Shown here: positions 42,605 through 51,306 of the stretch, one piece after another
Layout: the number at the start of each line of letters is the position of its first letter
How positions within the stretch are numbered: the stretch's first letter is position 1
NCBI RefSeq assembly: GCF_008727715.1
Contig: NZ_CP044218.1
Location: forward strand, 2,559,501-2,623,500
Reading direction: 5' to 3'
DNA length: 64,000 nt
From: Mesorhizobium terrae
GTDB lineage: Bacteria > Pseudomonadota > Alphaproteobacteria > Rhizobiales > Rhizobiaceae
The notes under the pieces: generated by a model
What the model was told of the DNA's origin: nothing
Database searches by the model: none
The model's input: only the letters and a program-made list of their open reading frames with translations
Translations under genes and position numbers: made by a program

Positions 42605-43208
42605 GATGACATGGCTCGCCGTGGCGGCGTTGCTGGCGGCCGCGCCGGCCTTTGCCCAGACCGCGCAGACCAATATGTCCGGCCTCAAGCTCTCCGGTGA
42701 CAAGCCGATCCAGATCGAGAGCGACAAACTGGAAGTACGGCAGGAAGAAAACCTCGCCATTTTCACCGGCAATGTCAGCGTCGTGCAGGGGCCGACGCTG
42801 CTGAAGGCCGGCCTTCTCAAGGTCTACTACATCAAGGATGCCGCCGCCGGTAAGAATGGCGCCAAGAGCACGAGCACAAGCGCGTCCATGGCCGGTCCGG
42901 CACTCGGCGGTTCCACCAATATCGATCATCTTGAGGTCGACGGCACGGTCTATCTGAAGTCGGACGACCAGGTTGCCACCGGCGATCGCGGCACTTTCGA
43001 CATGAAGAGCCAGGTGCTGGTGCTGACCGGCTCCAAGGTGGTGCTGACCCAGGGCGACAACATCCTCACCGGCTGCAAGCTGACGGTCCAGATGAAATCC
43101 GGCCTCGCCAATGTGGACGGTTGCGCCAAGAGCGGTTCCAGCGGTCGCGTCATGATGTCGATCAGCCCGGATTCGACGAAGAACCCGGATGCAGCGAAGA
43201 AACCTTGA
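42591..43208 (+). CDS. lptA: LPS transport periplasmic protein LptA
   Basis: A 205-residue OstA/LptA-domain protein. A signal peptide ([20 protein letters not shown], cleavage after FAQ region) exports it to the periplasm, where it bridges LptC to the outer-membrane LptD. The beta-jellyroll shows [20 protein letters not shown] and [10 protein letters not shown], the family start, then [18 protein letters not shown] and [18 protein letters not shown] Ser/Thr/Ala-rich insertion (about 90-110) is unusual but tolerable. It overlaps lptC by 14 bases. Confidence 0.94.
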   Translation: MRPNKMTWLAVAALLAAAPAFAQTAQTNMSGLKLSGDKPIQIESDKLEVRQEENLAIFTGNVSVVQGPTLLKAGLLKVYYIKDAAAGKNGAKSTSTSASMAGPALGGSTNIDHLEVDGTVYLKSDDQVATGDRGTFDMKSQVLVLTGSKVVLTQGDNILTGCKLTVQMKSGLANVDGCAKSGSSGRVMMSISPDSTKNPDAAKKP

Positions 43209-43219
43209 CTGACACAGTG

Positions 43220-44014
43220 ATGCGGCTCTTCAAACAAACCGACGCGAAACCCGCGGCGCCGGCCATCGTCGGTGGCGAGAAGGTCAAGCTGAAGGGCACG
43301 CTGATGGCCCGCGGCCTGTCCAAGAGCTACAAGGGCCGCAAAGTGGTGAACGGGGTGTCGATCGGCGTGCGCGCCGGCGAGGCCGTTGGCCTGCTCGGTC
43401 CCAATGGCGCCGGCAAGACCACCTGCTTTTACATGGTGACCGGGCTGGTGCCGGTCGACGAAGGCACGATCGAGATCGATGGCTTCGACGTCACCTCCAT
43501 GCCGATGTACCGCCGGGCGAGGCTCGGCATCGGTTATCTGCCGCAGGAAGCCTCGATCTTCCGGGGCCTGAATGTCGAGCAGAACATCCGCGCCGTGCTG
43601 GAAGTCGTGGAAAAGAGCCGCAAGACGCGCGAGCGCGAGCTCGATGCGCTGCTCGAGGAATTTCACATCACCCATCTGCGCAAGGCGCCTTCAATGGCCC
43701 TATCGGGCGGCGAGCGGCGCCGCCTCGAGATTGCCCGCGCGCTGGCCAGCCGTCCGGCCTACATGCTGCTGGACGAGCCTTTCGCGGGCATCGATCCGAT
43801 CGCGGTGGCCGATATCCAGCAGCTGGTGCGCCATCTGACGGCGCGCGGCATCGGCGTTCTGATCACCGACCACAATGTGCGCGAAACGCTGGGCCTCATC
43901 GACCGCGCCTACATCATCCATGCCGGCGAGGTGTTGACCCACGGCAAGGCCGAGGAAATCGTCGCGAACCCCGATGTGCGGCGGCTCTATCTCGGCGAAG
44001 CCTTCACGCTCTGA
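43220..44014 (+). CDS. lptB: LPS export ABC transporter ATP-binding protein LptB
   Basis: A 264-residue ATPase powering LPS extraction from the inner membrane. Walker A is [15 protein letters not shown] (about 64), the Q-loop region reads [18 protein letters not shown] (LptB signature), the ABC signature is [16 protein letters not shown] and Walker B is [13 protein letters not shown]. The N-terminal 30 residues ([15 protein letters not shown]) extend beyond the E. coli protein, as in other rhizobia. A GTG at 43217 and a TTG at 43205 overlapping the lptA stop are alternative starts. LptF and LptG are encoded elsewhere. Confidence 0.96.
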   Translation: MRLFKQTDAKPAAPAIVGGEKVKLKGTLMARGLSKSYKGRKVVNGVSIGVRAGEAVGLLGPNGAGKTTCFYMVTGLVPVDEGTIEIDGFDVTSMPMYRRARLGIGYLPQEASIFRGLNVEQNIRAVLEVVEKSRKTRERELDALLEEFHITHLRKAPSMALSGGERRRLEIARALASRPAYMLLDEPFAGIDPIAVADIQQLVRHLTARGIGVLITDHNVRETLGLIDRAYIIHAGEVLTHGKAEEIVANPDVRRLYLGEAFTL

Positions 44015-44115
44015 TCCTTTTCCAAGTCGATCGCGGTTGTCACGGTCTGTGCGCGATCGATTGCCGGCAGCCGCCTAATGTTCCGGCACTTTGACATTGC
44101 GAGGCCATCCGAGCC

Positions 44116-44144
44116 TTGACAAGCAAAAGCCGGGCCAGTTCATA
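44116..44144 (+). promoter_or_regulatory. Sigma-70 promoter upstream of rpoN
   Basis: TTGACA (44116-44121) and TTCATA (44139-44144) are 17 bases apart. They give an internal promoter for rpoN inside the lpt cluster, about 45 bases before the ATG. Confidence 0.6.
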
Positions 44145-44189
44145 GTCGGTCGGAAAAATTTCCTCGAAGCGAGGTCCAGACCCTCAATC

Positions 44190-45713
44190 ATGGCGCTGGC
44201 GGTCAAACTACAGCTCAGACAGTCGCAGTCGCTGGTGATGACGCCGCAGCTGATGCAGTCGATCCGGCTGTTGCAGCTCACCCATGTCGAACTGGAACGC
44301 TTCATCGACGAGGAGATCGAGCGCAACCCGCTGATCGATCGTGTCGACCCGCAGCCGGACGCCGCGGCCGCTCCTTCGCCGCCGGAAGAAGGCGCGTCGA
44401 AACCGGCGGACGCCGATGAATGGTTCGAAGCGGAAACCGCCTGGAGCTCCGAGGCGATCTCCGACAAGCTCGACACGTCGCTGGAAAACCTTTTTCCCGA
44501 CGATCCCGGCACCAGCGAGCGGGTCGGGCCCGACCTTTCCCAGCAATGGAAGTCGGCGCCGGGCAATGGCGGCGGTGTCTCCGACACGTTCGACATGGAG
44601 GACATGGCGGCAGCCGCGGTGACGTTGCGCGACCATGTCGGCGAACAGATCGCCTTCGCCTTCACCGATGCCGGCGAACGGCTGATCGCGGCGGAACTGG
44701 CCGACGGGCTGGACGAGGCGGGCTATCTGCGCGCCGAACTGGCAGAGATCGCCGAGCGCCTCGGCACCGACACGGAGTCGGTCGAAAAGGTTCTGGAGAC
44801 CTGCCGCACTTTCGATCCCGCCGGCCTGTTCGCCCGCGACCTTGCCGAATGCCTGTCGCTGCAGCTGGCCACCCGCGACCGACTCGACCCGGCGATGAAG
44901 GCGCTGGTTGCCAATCTGGAGCTGTTGGCGCGTCGCGATTTCCAGACGCTGAAGCGGCTCTGCGGCGTGGACGAGGAGGACCTGCTCGACATGCTGGCCG
45001 AAATCCGTGCGCTCGACCCGAGGCCGGGCCTGGCCTTCTCCGGCGGGGCCAGCGACGCCATCGTCGCCGATGTCGAGGTGCGGCCCGCCGCCGATGGCAG
45101 CTGGGCGGTCGAACTCAATGCCGAGACCCTGCCGCGCGTGCTGGTCGACCAGATCTATTTCAGCCAGGTGTTCGGGCAGGCCAAGAACCAGGCGGAGAAG
45201 GATTTCCTCTCCGAGTGCCTGCAAAACGCCAATTGGCTGACCCGCAGCCTGGACCAGCGCGCCAAGACCATCCTCAAGGTGGCCTCCGAGATCGTGCGCC
45301 AGCAGGATGCGTTCCTCGTCCTTGGCGTGCGTCACCTGCGGCCGCTCAACCTCAAGACGGTGGCCGATGCCATCGGCATGCATGAATCGACGGTCAGCCG
45401 GGTGACCGCCAACAAATACATGCTGACCCCGCGCGGCGTGTTCGAACTGCGTTATTTTTTCACCGCTTCAATCGCGGCGGCCGACGGCGGGGCGGCACAT
45501 TCTTCGGAAGCGGTGCGCGATCGCATCCGCCAGATGATCGAGGATGAGACGTCGCAGGATGTGCTCTCCGACGACACCATCGTCGATCTTCTGAAGGCGG
45601 ACGGCGTCGACGTCGCCCGCCGCACGGTAGCCAAGTATCGGGAAGGAATGAACATTCCGTCGTCGGTGCAGCGGCGGCGCGAAAAACGCGCGCGCGCCGG
45701 CGCCGCGCGCTGA
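44190..45713 (+). CDS. rpoN: RNA polymerase sigma-54 factor
   Basis: A 507-residue sigma-54, needed for nitrogen assimilation, nitrogen fixation and dicarboxylate transport genes in rhizobia. Region I is Gln/Leu-rich (LQLRQSQSLVMTPQLMQSIR); an acidic region II follows (about 50-120). The core-binding domain (about 130-300) and DNA-binding domain contain the HTH and the RpoN box ARRTVAKYRE (about 476-485). The ATG at 44190 (MALAVKLQLRQ) is the conserved start; the open frame extends upstream only as leader. A TTGACA-N17-TTCATA promoter lies 46 bases before it. Confidence 0.96.
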   Translation: MALAVKLQLRQSQSLVMTPQLMQSIRLLQLTHVELERFIDEEIERNPLIDRVDPQPDAAAAPSPPEEGASKPADADEWFEAETAWSSEAISDKLDTSLENLFPDDPGTSERVGPDLSQQWKSAPGNGGGVSDTFDMEDMAAAAVTLRDHVGEQIAFAFTDAGERLIAAELADGLDEAGYLRAELAEIAERLGTDTESVEKVLETCRTFDPAGLFARDLAECLSLQLATRDRLDPAMKALVANLELLARRDFQTLKRLCGVDEEDLLDMLAEIRALDPRPGLAFSGGASDAIVADVEVRPAADGSWAVELNAETLPRVLVDQIYFSQVFGQAKNQAEKDFLSECLQNANWLTRSLDQRAKTILKVASEIVRQQDAFLVLGVRHLRPLNLKTVADAIGMHESTVSRVTANKYMLTPRGVFELRYFFTASIAAADGGAAHSSEAVRDRIRQMIEDETSQDVLSDDTIVDLLKADGVDVARRTVAKYREGMNIPSSVQRRREKRARAGAAR

Positions 45714-45745
45714 GAAGGCGCGGATTTCCACAGTTTTTCGTTTCG

Positions 45746-45774
45746 TTGACAAGCGCCGGGGAGTTGGCTAGAAG
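45746..45774 (+). promoter_or_regulatory. Sigma-70 promoter upstream of hpf
   Basis: TTGACA (45746-45751) and TAGAAG (45769-45774) are 17 bases apart. Transcription would begin near 45782, almost on the ATG of a 49-codon open frame, with hpf about 195 bases downstream. Confidence 0.6.
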
Positions 45775-45783
45775 CCCGGCCGC

Positions 45784-45933
45784 ATGAGACGGGCCGTGGC
45801 CCGGAAGTGGTTGGCCCGTCGCGAAGTTGACCTGGGGGCGGTCAAGGAACGGTCCATGACCAGCAACAAGGTTCGGTACAAAATCGGGCGCGAAGGGCGC
45901 CGCGAAGCTTGTTTGCGCGGACCACAGGTATAA
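45784..45933 (+). CDS. Possible leaderless 49-residue upstream ORF
   Basis: A 49-codon frame from ATG 45784 to TAA 45931-45933 begins right at the predicted transcription start of the hpf promoter, so it could be translated without a leader. The product (MRRAVARKWLARREVDLGAV...) is strongly basic, with no signal peptide and no recognised family. It might be a regulatory upstream peptide or simply chance in GC-rich leader RNA. Start-site mapping and ribosome profiling would decide. Confidence 0.25.
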   Translation: MRRAVARKWLARREVDLGAVKERSMTSNKVRYKIGREGRREACLRGPQV

Positions 45934-45977
45934 ACTCCAAACAGTGTGAAGCCTGGGCAGGAAAGGTCAATTATCAA

Positions 45978-46562
45978 ATGACGCTGCGCATATCGGGGAA
46001 ACACATGGACATCGGCGATGCGTTCCGTACGCGCATCACCGATCGTATCGGAGAGGCAATCGGAAAATATTTCGACCGCGGTTTCTCGGGACATGTGACG
46101 GTGGTGAAGGCAGGTTCGCGTTACACTGCCGATTGCATGATCCGGCTCGATTCCGGCGTGGCCCTGCAGGCTACCGGCGACGGGCAGGAACCGACCGCGG
46201 CCTTTGAAGCAGCCGCCGACCGGCTGGAGACCCGGCTGCGCCGCTACAAGCGCCGGCTGAAGTCGCACGCGTCGGGCGCCGCCAACGGCGATGCCACCGA
46301 TATCGCCTATGCGGTGGTGGCGCCGCTGGCCGACGACGACGAGGAAATTCCGGAAAACTATGCTCCCGCCATCGTGGCGGAATCGACGCTGGCGCTGAAG
46401 ACCATGTCGGTCGCCTCGGCGGTCATCGAACTGGACACCAAGGACACCCCTGTCTTCGTCTTCCGCAATGCCGGAAACGAGCAGCTTAATATCGTCTACC
46501 GCCGGCCGGACGGAAACATTGGCTGGATCGACCCCTCGACGACCAAGGTCGCGCAGGGATAA
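45978..46562 (+). CDS. hpf: Long-form ribosome hibernation promoting factor
   Basis: A 194-residue long HPF (RaiA/YfiA family). The N-terminal domain (MTLRISGKHMDIGDAFRTRI, about 1-100) sits in the ribosomal decoding region. The C-terminal domain (about 135-190, MSVASAVIELDTKDTPVFVF and RPDGNIGWIDP) dimerises two ribosomes into inactive 100S particles. Two domains mark the long form that acts alone without RMF. Location after rpoN is standard. The ATG at 45978 gives the family N-terminus; AGGAAAGG lies upstream. Confidence 0.94.
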   Translation: MTLRISGKHMDIGDAFRTRITDRIGEAIGKYFDRGFSGHVTVVKAGSRYTADCMIRLDSGVALQATGDGQEPTAAFEAAADRLETRLRRYKRRLKSHASGAANGDATDIAYAVVAPLADDDEEIPENYAPAIVAESTLALKTMSVASAVIELDTKDTPVFVFRNAGNEQLNIVYRRPDGNIGWIDPSTTKVAQG

Positions 46563-46621
46563 CGACCACGGCCGCGCCGAGGCGCGGCCTGGGCGGCCGG
46601 ACGAACAAGGGATTTTTCAGC

Positions 46622-47086
46622 ATGGATCTGAGTGATCTGATCGACGTTTCGGCGATTATGCCGGCGTTGAAGGCGAACTCGAAGAAGCAGTTGTTGCAGC
46701 TGCTGGCAGAGCGCGCCGCCACGATTTCCGGCATTCCGGAGCGCGAGGTCTTCGACATCATCCTGCAGCGCGAGCGGCTGGGTTCCACCGGCGTCGGCAA
46801 TGGCATCGCCATCCCGCACGGCAAGCTTGCGGGCGTGAAGCGGATCGCCGGCGTGTTCGCCAGGCTGGAGACACCCGTTGATTTTGAATCGCTGGACGAT
46901 CAGCCGGTCGATCTGGTCTTCCTGCTGCTGGCGCCGGAAGGCGCTGGCGCCGACCACCTCAAGGCGCTGTCGCGCATCGCGCGCCTGCTGCGCGACGCCG
47001 ACACCGTTGCCAAAATACGCGGCACGCGCGACGCCAACGCCATCCATGCGTTGCTTTCGCAGACGCCGGCGTCGCACGCGGCCTGA
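46622..47086 (+). CDS. ptsN: PTS IIA-like nitrogen regulatory protein PtsN
   Basis: A 154-residue EIIA-Ntr of the nitrogen phosphotransferase system. The phosphorylated His lies in GNGIAIPHGKLAGVK (about residue 66). PtsN takes phosphate from NPr and influences nitrogen and potassium metabolism and symbiosis in rhizobia. The ATG at 46622 follows CAAGGGATTTTTCAGC. It is last in the rpoN-hpf-ptsN run, and a strong terminator lies 26 bases after the stop codon, marking the end of the cluster transcript. Confidence 0.95.
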   Translation: MDLSDLIDVSAIMPALKANSKKQLLQLLAERAATISGIPEREVFDIILQRERLGSTGVGNGIAIPHGKLAGVKRIAGVFARLETPVDFESLDDQPVDLVFLLLAPEGAGADHLKALSRIARLLRDADTVAKIRGTRDANAIHALLSQTPASHAA

Positions 47087-47111
47087 TATCCGGGAAAATT
47101 AAAGCTTCCAC

Positions 47112-47134
47112 GGGCCGCCTCTGGCGGCCCTTTT
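47112..47134 (+). terminator. Rho-independent terminator after ptsN
   Basis: GGGCCGCC, a TCT loop and GGCGGCCC form a perfect 8-bp stem followed by TTTT. It closes the lptC-ptsN gene cluster. Confidence 0.88.
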
Positions 47135-47156
47135 CATGTCCGTGGAGTTGCCGTCG

Positions 47157-47414
47157 TCAGTGGATGGCGACGGTGGTCAGATCGTTCTCCATCGCGCCGG
47201 CAAGCGCGCGGTCACGGGCGTCCGACAACAGGATCGGCTGACCGTTGGCACCGAACAGCGCCCACAGTTCCATGCCGGGCTGGATCTCCTCGAGGCCGGG
47301 GAAGCGGCCGCGCAGATCGTCACTCGACACTTTCCTGAGATAAGCGACCGAACCTTCGCCCAGATGGGCGAATTCGCCGTTGGTCATGGTCTGTCTTTCG
47401 AGAGTTCTAGGCAT
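47157..47414 (-). CDS. DUF1150 family protein
   Basis: An 85-residue DUF1150 protein. TMTNGEFAHLGEGSVAYLRK and WALFGANGQPILLSDARDRA are family-typical. It normally sits beside a small heat-shock protein in alphaproteobacteria, as here (63 bases downstream of the Hsp20 stop on the same strand), so it may act in protein quality control. No activity is known. The ATG at 47414 has GGAGG seven bases upstream, preferred over a longer frame start at 47453. Confidence 0.9.
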   Translation of the reverse strand: MPRTLERQTMTNGEFAHLGEGSVAYLRKVSSDDLRGRFPGLEEIQPGMELWALFGANGQPILLSDARDRALAGAMENDLTTVAIH

Positions 47415-47477
47415 TTCGAGCCTCCTTTCAGCGAGGCGCCGGTCCACGGCCACCGCGCATGAGAGCCATCGGCAAAG

Positions 47478-47903
47478 TCAGTCTTTCACCGATATGTTTA
47501 TTTTCCGTACCAGCCTTTCGGCTTCCGGCCGGTCGAGGTCGATCGACAGAAGGCCGTTCTTCAGCTCCGCCGCCAATACGCGCATCCCATCCGCCAGCAC
47601 GAAACAACGCTGGAATTGACGGGCTGCGATACCCCGGTGGAGGTATTCGCGTTCCGTCTCGTCGGTCTGACGTCCTCTGACCACCAGCTGATTTTCCTCG
47701 GTGGTCACATCGAGGTCTTCTTCCGCGAAGCCGGCGACAGCCAGCGTGATGCGCAGCCTTTCGGACGCATCATCGGTGCCGCGAAGCCGTTCGATGTTGT
47801 AGGGCGGATAGCTGTCGCCGGATTTCGCCAGGCGTTCCAGCGTCTTTTCCATCGCATCGAAGCCCAGAAGAAGCGGGCTGGAAAAGGTCGTCATACGACT
47901 CAT
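47478..47903 (-). CDS. Small heat-shock protein (Hsp20/IbpA family)
   Basis: A 141-residue alpha-crystallin-domain chaperone. The N-terminal arm (SSPLLLGFDAMEKTLERLAK) resembles rhizobial HspA/IbpA proteins. The ACD (about 38-125) contains NIERLRGTDDASERLRITLA and NGLLSIDLDRPEAERLVRKI; ELKNGLLSIDL is the conserved A-x-x-x-n-G-v-L motif variant. It binds unfolding proteins in oligomers. The DUF1150 gene follows. I could not identify a ROSE-type thermometer with confidence in the leader at 47904-47960. Confidence 0.93.
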   Translation of the reverse strand: MSRMTTFSSPLLLGFDAMEKTLERLAKSGDSYPPYNIERLRGTDDASERLRITLAVAGFAEEDLDVTTEENQLVVRGRQTDETEREYLHRGIAARQFQRCFVLADGMRVLAAELKNGLLSIDLDRPEAERLVRKINISVKD

Positions 47904-48033
47904 TACGTTTTGTCCTCCAAGAGCGACATGAACCGGAAAAACCCGACTGGCATTTCCCCGGTCTGTGTTGATATGGTCCGCCGCGCGGGCAAGTTCAAGC
48001 CATCAAAAAATACCCGCTAGCCAAGGACACAAA

Positions 48034-48975
48034 ATGCCCGAAAAGCGCAAGATCATCATCGATACCGACCCCGGCCAGGACGATGCCGTCGCCATATTGC
48101 TGGCGCTGGGCAGCCCGGAACTGGATGTCGTCGGCATCACCGCGGTCGCCGGCAACGTGCCGCTGCGCCTCACCGAAAAGAATGCCCTCAAGATCTGCGA
48201 ACTGGCCGGTCGCCCCGACATCAAGGTTTTCTCGGGCGCGATCCGGCCGCTGGTGCGGCCGCTGGTCACCGCTGAGCATGTGCATGGCAAGACCGGCCTC
48301 GACGGCCCGGACCTGCCGGAGCCGACCATGAAGCTGCAGGGCCAGCATGCCGTCGACTTCATCGTCGAGACGGTGATGCGCGAAGAGCCGGGCACCGTTA
48401 CGCTTTGCCCGCTCGGTCCGCTGACCAACATCGCGCTGGCGCTGGTGCGCGAGCCGCGCATCGCCCCGCGCATCAAGGAAATCGTGCTGATGGGCGGTGG
48501 GTTCTTCGAGGGCGGCAACGTGACGCCGACCGCCGAGTTCAACATCTATGTCGACCCGCATGCCGCCGATGTGGTGTTCCGTTCGGGCGTGCCGATCGTG
48601 GTGATGCCGCTCGACGTCACCCACAAGGCGCTGACCACGGCCAAGCGTGTCGAGGCCTTCCGCAAGATGGGCACCAAGGTGGGCAATGCCACAGCTGCGC
48701 TGCTCGATTTCTTCGAACGCTTCGACGAGGAGAAATACGGCACCGACGGCGGCCCGCTGCACGACCCGTGCGTGATCGCCTATCTGCTCAAGCCGGCGCT
48801 GTTCAAGGGCCGCCATTGCAATGTGACGGTCGAAACCGGCTCGGAACTGACCATGGGCATGACGGTGATCGACTGGTGGGGCGTCACCGACCGGCCGAAG
48901 AACGCGACGGTCATGCGCGACATCGACGCCGACGGTTTCTTCGCGCTGTTGACGGAGAGGCTGGGCCGGCTTTGA
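48034..48975 (+). CDS. Nucleoside hydrolase (IunH family)
   Basis: A 313-residue calcium-dependent ribonucleoside hydrolase that splits nucleosides into base and ribose. The metal-binding N-terminal motif is IIIDTDPGQDDAVAILLAL; VTLCPLGPLTNIALAL and VLMGGGFFEGGNVTPTAEFN complete the active site, and GPLHDPCVIAYLL carries the last Asp ligand. Inosine-uridine specificity is plausible but not proven. The ATG at 48034 has AAGGA six bases upstream. A ribokinase gene on the opposite strand 2.3 kb away could use the ribose. Confidence 0.94.
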   Translation: MPEKRKIIIDTDPGQDDAVAILLALGSPELDVVGITAVAGNVPLRLTEKNALKICELAGRPDIKVFSGAIRPLVRPLVTAEHVHGKTGLDGPDLPEPTMKLQGQHAVDFIVETVMREEPGTVTLCPLGPLTNIALALVREPRIAPRIKEIVLMGGGFFEGGNVTPTAEFNIYVDPHAADVVFRSGVPIVVMPLDVTHKALTTAKRVEAFRKMGTKVGNATAALLDFFERFDEEKYGTDGGPLHDPCVIAYLLKPALFKGRHCNVTVETGSELTMGMTVIDWWGVTDRPKNATVMRDIDADGFFALLTERLGRL

Positions 48976-48978
48976 GCA

Positions 48979-49124
48979 TTCCTTCTCCCCGTTTACGGGG
49001 AGAAGGTGCCGGCAGGCGGATGAGGGGCGGTACCCACACTCATCGTGATTGCGAATAAGGCTGGCGCTGCCCCTCACCCGGCCCTTCGGGCCACCCTCTC
49101 CCCGCAAGCGGGGAGAGGGGAAGC
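48979..49124. repeat. Repeat family A, inverted pair
   Basis: CCTTCTCCCCGTTTACGGGG to GGATGAGGGGCG faces GCCCCTCACC to CTCTCCCCGCAAGCGGGGAG around a spacer of about 45 bases. It fills the gap between the convergent nucleoside hydrolase and LysE genes. Confidence 0.8.
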
Positions 49125-49132
49125 ACGCGTCA

Positions 49133-49747
49133 TTACCTTGCCCGCGTGAAGGCCAGCCACAGGCCGCCGCCGACGAGGAAGCCGCCGCTGATGCGGGAGA
49201 GCAGCTTGATGCGGTGCGCCGAGAGCAGGCGTCCCGCGCGGCCGGCGGCCAGCGCATAACAGCTGTCCGATACGGCGGCGAAGGCGAGCGCGGTCAGGCC
49301 CATCACCGTCATCTGCAGGGCGAAATGCCCGCTCGGATCGATGAACTGCGGGAAGAAGGCGCCGAAGAAGACCAGCGTCTTGGGATTGGAGACCGCGACC
49401 AGCACGCCCTGCAGCACGAAGCCGCCGCGCGGTTTGCGGGCCGAACCGTCCGGGTTCAGGCTGCCCTTGTTGCGGAACATCTGGATGCCCATCCAGATCA
49501 GGTAGGCGGCGCCGATGAGGCGCACCCATTCGAACCAGTGGCCCATGCCGGCGATCAGCGAGGTGAGCCCGATGGCGACGACGCCGATGGTGATGGCCAG
49601 TCCGATCTGGGTGCCCAGCACATTGGCGAGCCCGGCGCGGGTGCCATGGCGGATCGAGTTGGCGATAATCAGCGTCACCGTCGGTCCCGGCACCAGAACG
49701 ATGACGATGCAGGCCACGACATAGGCGGCGTAGAGCGTAAGCGACAT
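49133..49747 (-). CDS. LysE/RhtB-family amino acid exporter
   Basis: A 204-residue inner-membrane exporter with six helices. The LysE/RhtB signature VPGPTVTLIIANSIRHGTRA GLANVLGT-like segment opens the protein, and NPKTLVFFGAFFPQFID is the other conserved block. Members export homoserine, threonine, lysine or related compounds; the substrate is unknown. The ATG at 49747 has GGGAGG nine bases upstream. It lies downstream of the ribokinase-amidase pair on the same strand, after an 85-base gap. Confidence 0.92.
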   Translation of the reverse strand: MSLTLYAAYVVACIVIVLVPGPTVTLIIANSIRHGTRAGLANVLGTQIGLAITIGVVAIGLTSLIAGMGHWFEWVRLIGAAYLIWMGIQMFRNKGSLNPDGSARKPRGGFVLQGVLVAVSNPKTLVFFGAFFPQFIDPSGHFALQMTVMGLTALAFAAVSDSCYALAAGRAGRLLSAHRIKLLSRISGGFLVGGGLWLAFTRAR

Positions 49748-49832
49748 AGTTGACCTCCCGGTTCGAATGCCGGCCTTGGCCGGCGCGCAGATCAATGCAT
49801 GCCGGCTTGACGCGTGCAAGGGGAGGGCGCGG

Positions 49833-51305
49833 TCAGGCCCGGGGCGACGCGCCGGTCTTCCAGGGCAGGACGGCTTCGTAGGCGGCCGCCGCCTGAAGCA
49901 CGGCGAGATCGCCGCGCGGCCTGCCGATCAATTGCATGCCCATGGGCCTGCCCTTGGCGTCGAAGCCTGCCGGCACGTTCACGGCCGGGCAGCCGCCCAG
50001 CGTCGCCGCCGCGGTGACCTGCATCCAGCGGTGGTAGCTGTCCATCGCCTTACCGGCGACTTCGCTGGGCCAATGGACCGAGACGTCGAAGGGAAAGACC
50101 TGGGCCGTCGGCAGCGCCAAAAGGTCGAAACGTTCGAACAGCGACAGGAGCGTGCGGTGCCAGGCGGTGCGCCGCATCGCCGCCGCGTGGATCTGCGGCG
50201 CGGTCAGCCGGGCAGCACCTTCCGCCTCCCACACGGCTTCAGGCTTCAGCAAGGCGCGTTTGGCCGGGTCGTCATAGAGCATTTTCAGCGCGCAACCGCT
50301 CGACGACTGGCGCAGCGTGACGAAGGCCTGCCACAGCGCCTCGAAATCGAAATCCGGCAGCAGCGGCTCGACCGCGAAACCAATATCGCCGAGCCGCCCC
50401 AGCGCGGCCTCGCAGAGGTCGAGGATGCCGTCTTCCATCGGCAGGTGGCCACCGAGATTGCCCAGCCAGCCGATGCGGCCGCCGGCTACCGGCGCATCGT
50501 CCAGCCCGGCGAGGAAAGAGCCTTGCGGATCGTGCGACAGCGGCGCGCGCGGATGGTGGCCGGCCTGCACGTCGAGCAGCAGTGCCATGTCGCGCACGCT
50601 GCGGCCCATCGGGCCCTCGACGCCCATCTGCGCGTGAAAGACCTCGAAGCCGGGGCCGCCGGGCACCAGCCCCTGCGAGGGGCGGAAGCCGAAGACATTG
50701 TTGTAGGCGGCCGGATTGCGCAGCGAGCCGCCGAAATCGCTGCCGTCGGCCAGAGGCACCAGGTCGAGCGCCAGGGCGACGGCCGCGCCGCCGCTCGAGC
50801 CGCCCGCCGTCCAGGCGGAGTCGAAGGCGTTGAGCGTCGGCCCGAAGACGGGATTGTAGGTGTTGGAGCCGAGACCGAATTCGGGAACGTTGGTCTTGCC
50901 GATGACGATGGCGCCGGCCTTGCGCATGCGCTCGACGAAGAATTCGTCCTCCTCGGGCACGAGGTCGGCGAAGATCGGTGAGCCGAAGGTGGTCTTGAGG
51001 CCCTTGGTCAGGGCCAGATCCTTGACCGCGATGGGCAGACCGAAGAGCGGGCCCGTCGCACCACCGGCGGCGAGATGCGCGTCGGCGGCGTCGGCCTCGG
51101 CCAGGATGTCGCTGCGCTGACGCAGCGAGACGATGGCGTTGACCTGTCGGTTGACCGCCTCGATGCGGTCGAGGAAGGCTGTCGCCACCTCGCGCACCGA
51201 AAGCTGTTTTTCGCGGATCGCCTCGGCAAGATCCACGGCGCTCATGCCGCAGATGTGGCCGGCCGGCGAAATGGCGTGACGGCTGGTCGGACGTTCGCTG
51301 CTCAT
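49833..51305 (-). CDS. Amidase (amidase signature family)
   Basis: A 490-residue amidase of the GatA-like signature family. The Ser-cisSer-Lys triad is visible: Lys in LPIAVKDLALTKGL (about 96), the cis-Ser in WTAGGSSGGAAVAL (about 168) and the nucleophile Ser in DGSDFGGSLRNPAA (about 193). It hydrolyses an amide to acid and ammonia; the substrate is not deducible. The gene starts one base after the ribokinase stop codon (TGATATG), so the two are translationally coupled. LysE follows. Confidence 0.92.
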   Translation of the reverse strand: MSSERPTSRHAISPAGHICGMSAVDLAEAIREKQLSVREVATAFLDRIEAVNRQVNAIVSLRQRSDILAEADAADAHLAAGGATGPLFGLPIAVKDLALTKGLKTTFGSPIFADLVPEEDEFFVERMRKAGAIVIGKTNVPEFGLGSNTYNPVFGPTLNAFDSAWTAGGSSGGAAVALALDLVPLADGSDFGGSLRNPAAYNNVFGFRPSQGLVPGGPGFEVFHAQMGVEGPMGRSVRDMALLLDVQAGHHPRAPLSHDPQGSFLAGLDDAPVAGGRIGWLGNLGGHLPMEDGILDLCEAALGRLGDIGFAVEPLLPDFDFEALWQAFVTLRQSSSGCALKMLYDDPAKRALLKPEAVWEAEGAARLTAPQIHAAAMRRTAWHRTLLSLFERFDLLALPTAQVFPFDVSVHWPSEVAGKAMDSYHRWMQVTAAATLGGCPAVNVPAGFDAKGRPMGMQLIGRPRGDLAVLQAAAAYEAVLPWKTGASPRA

Positions 51306-51306
51306 A

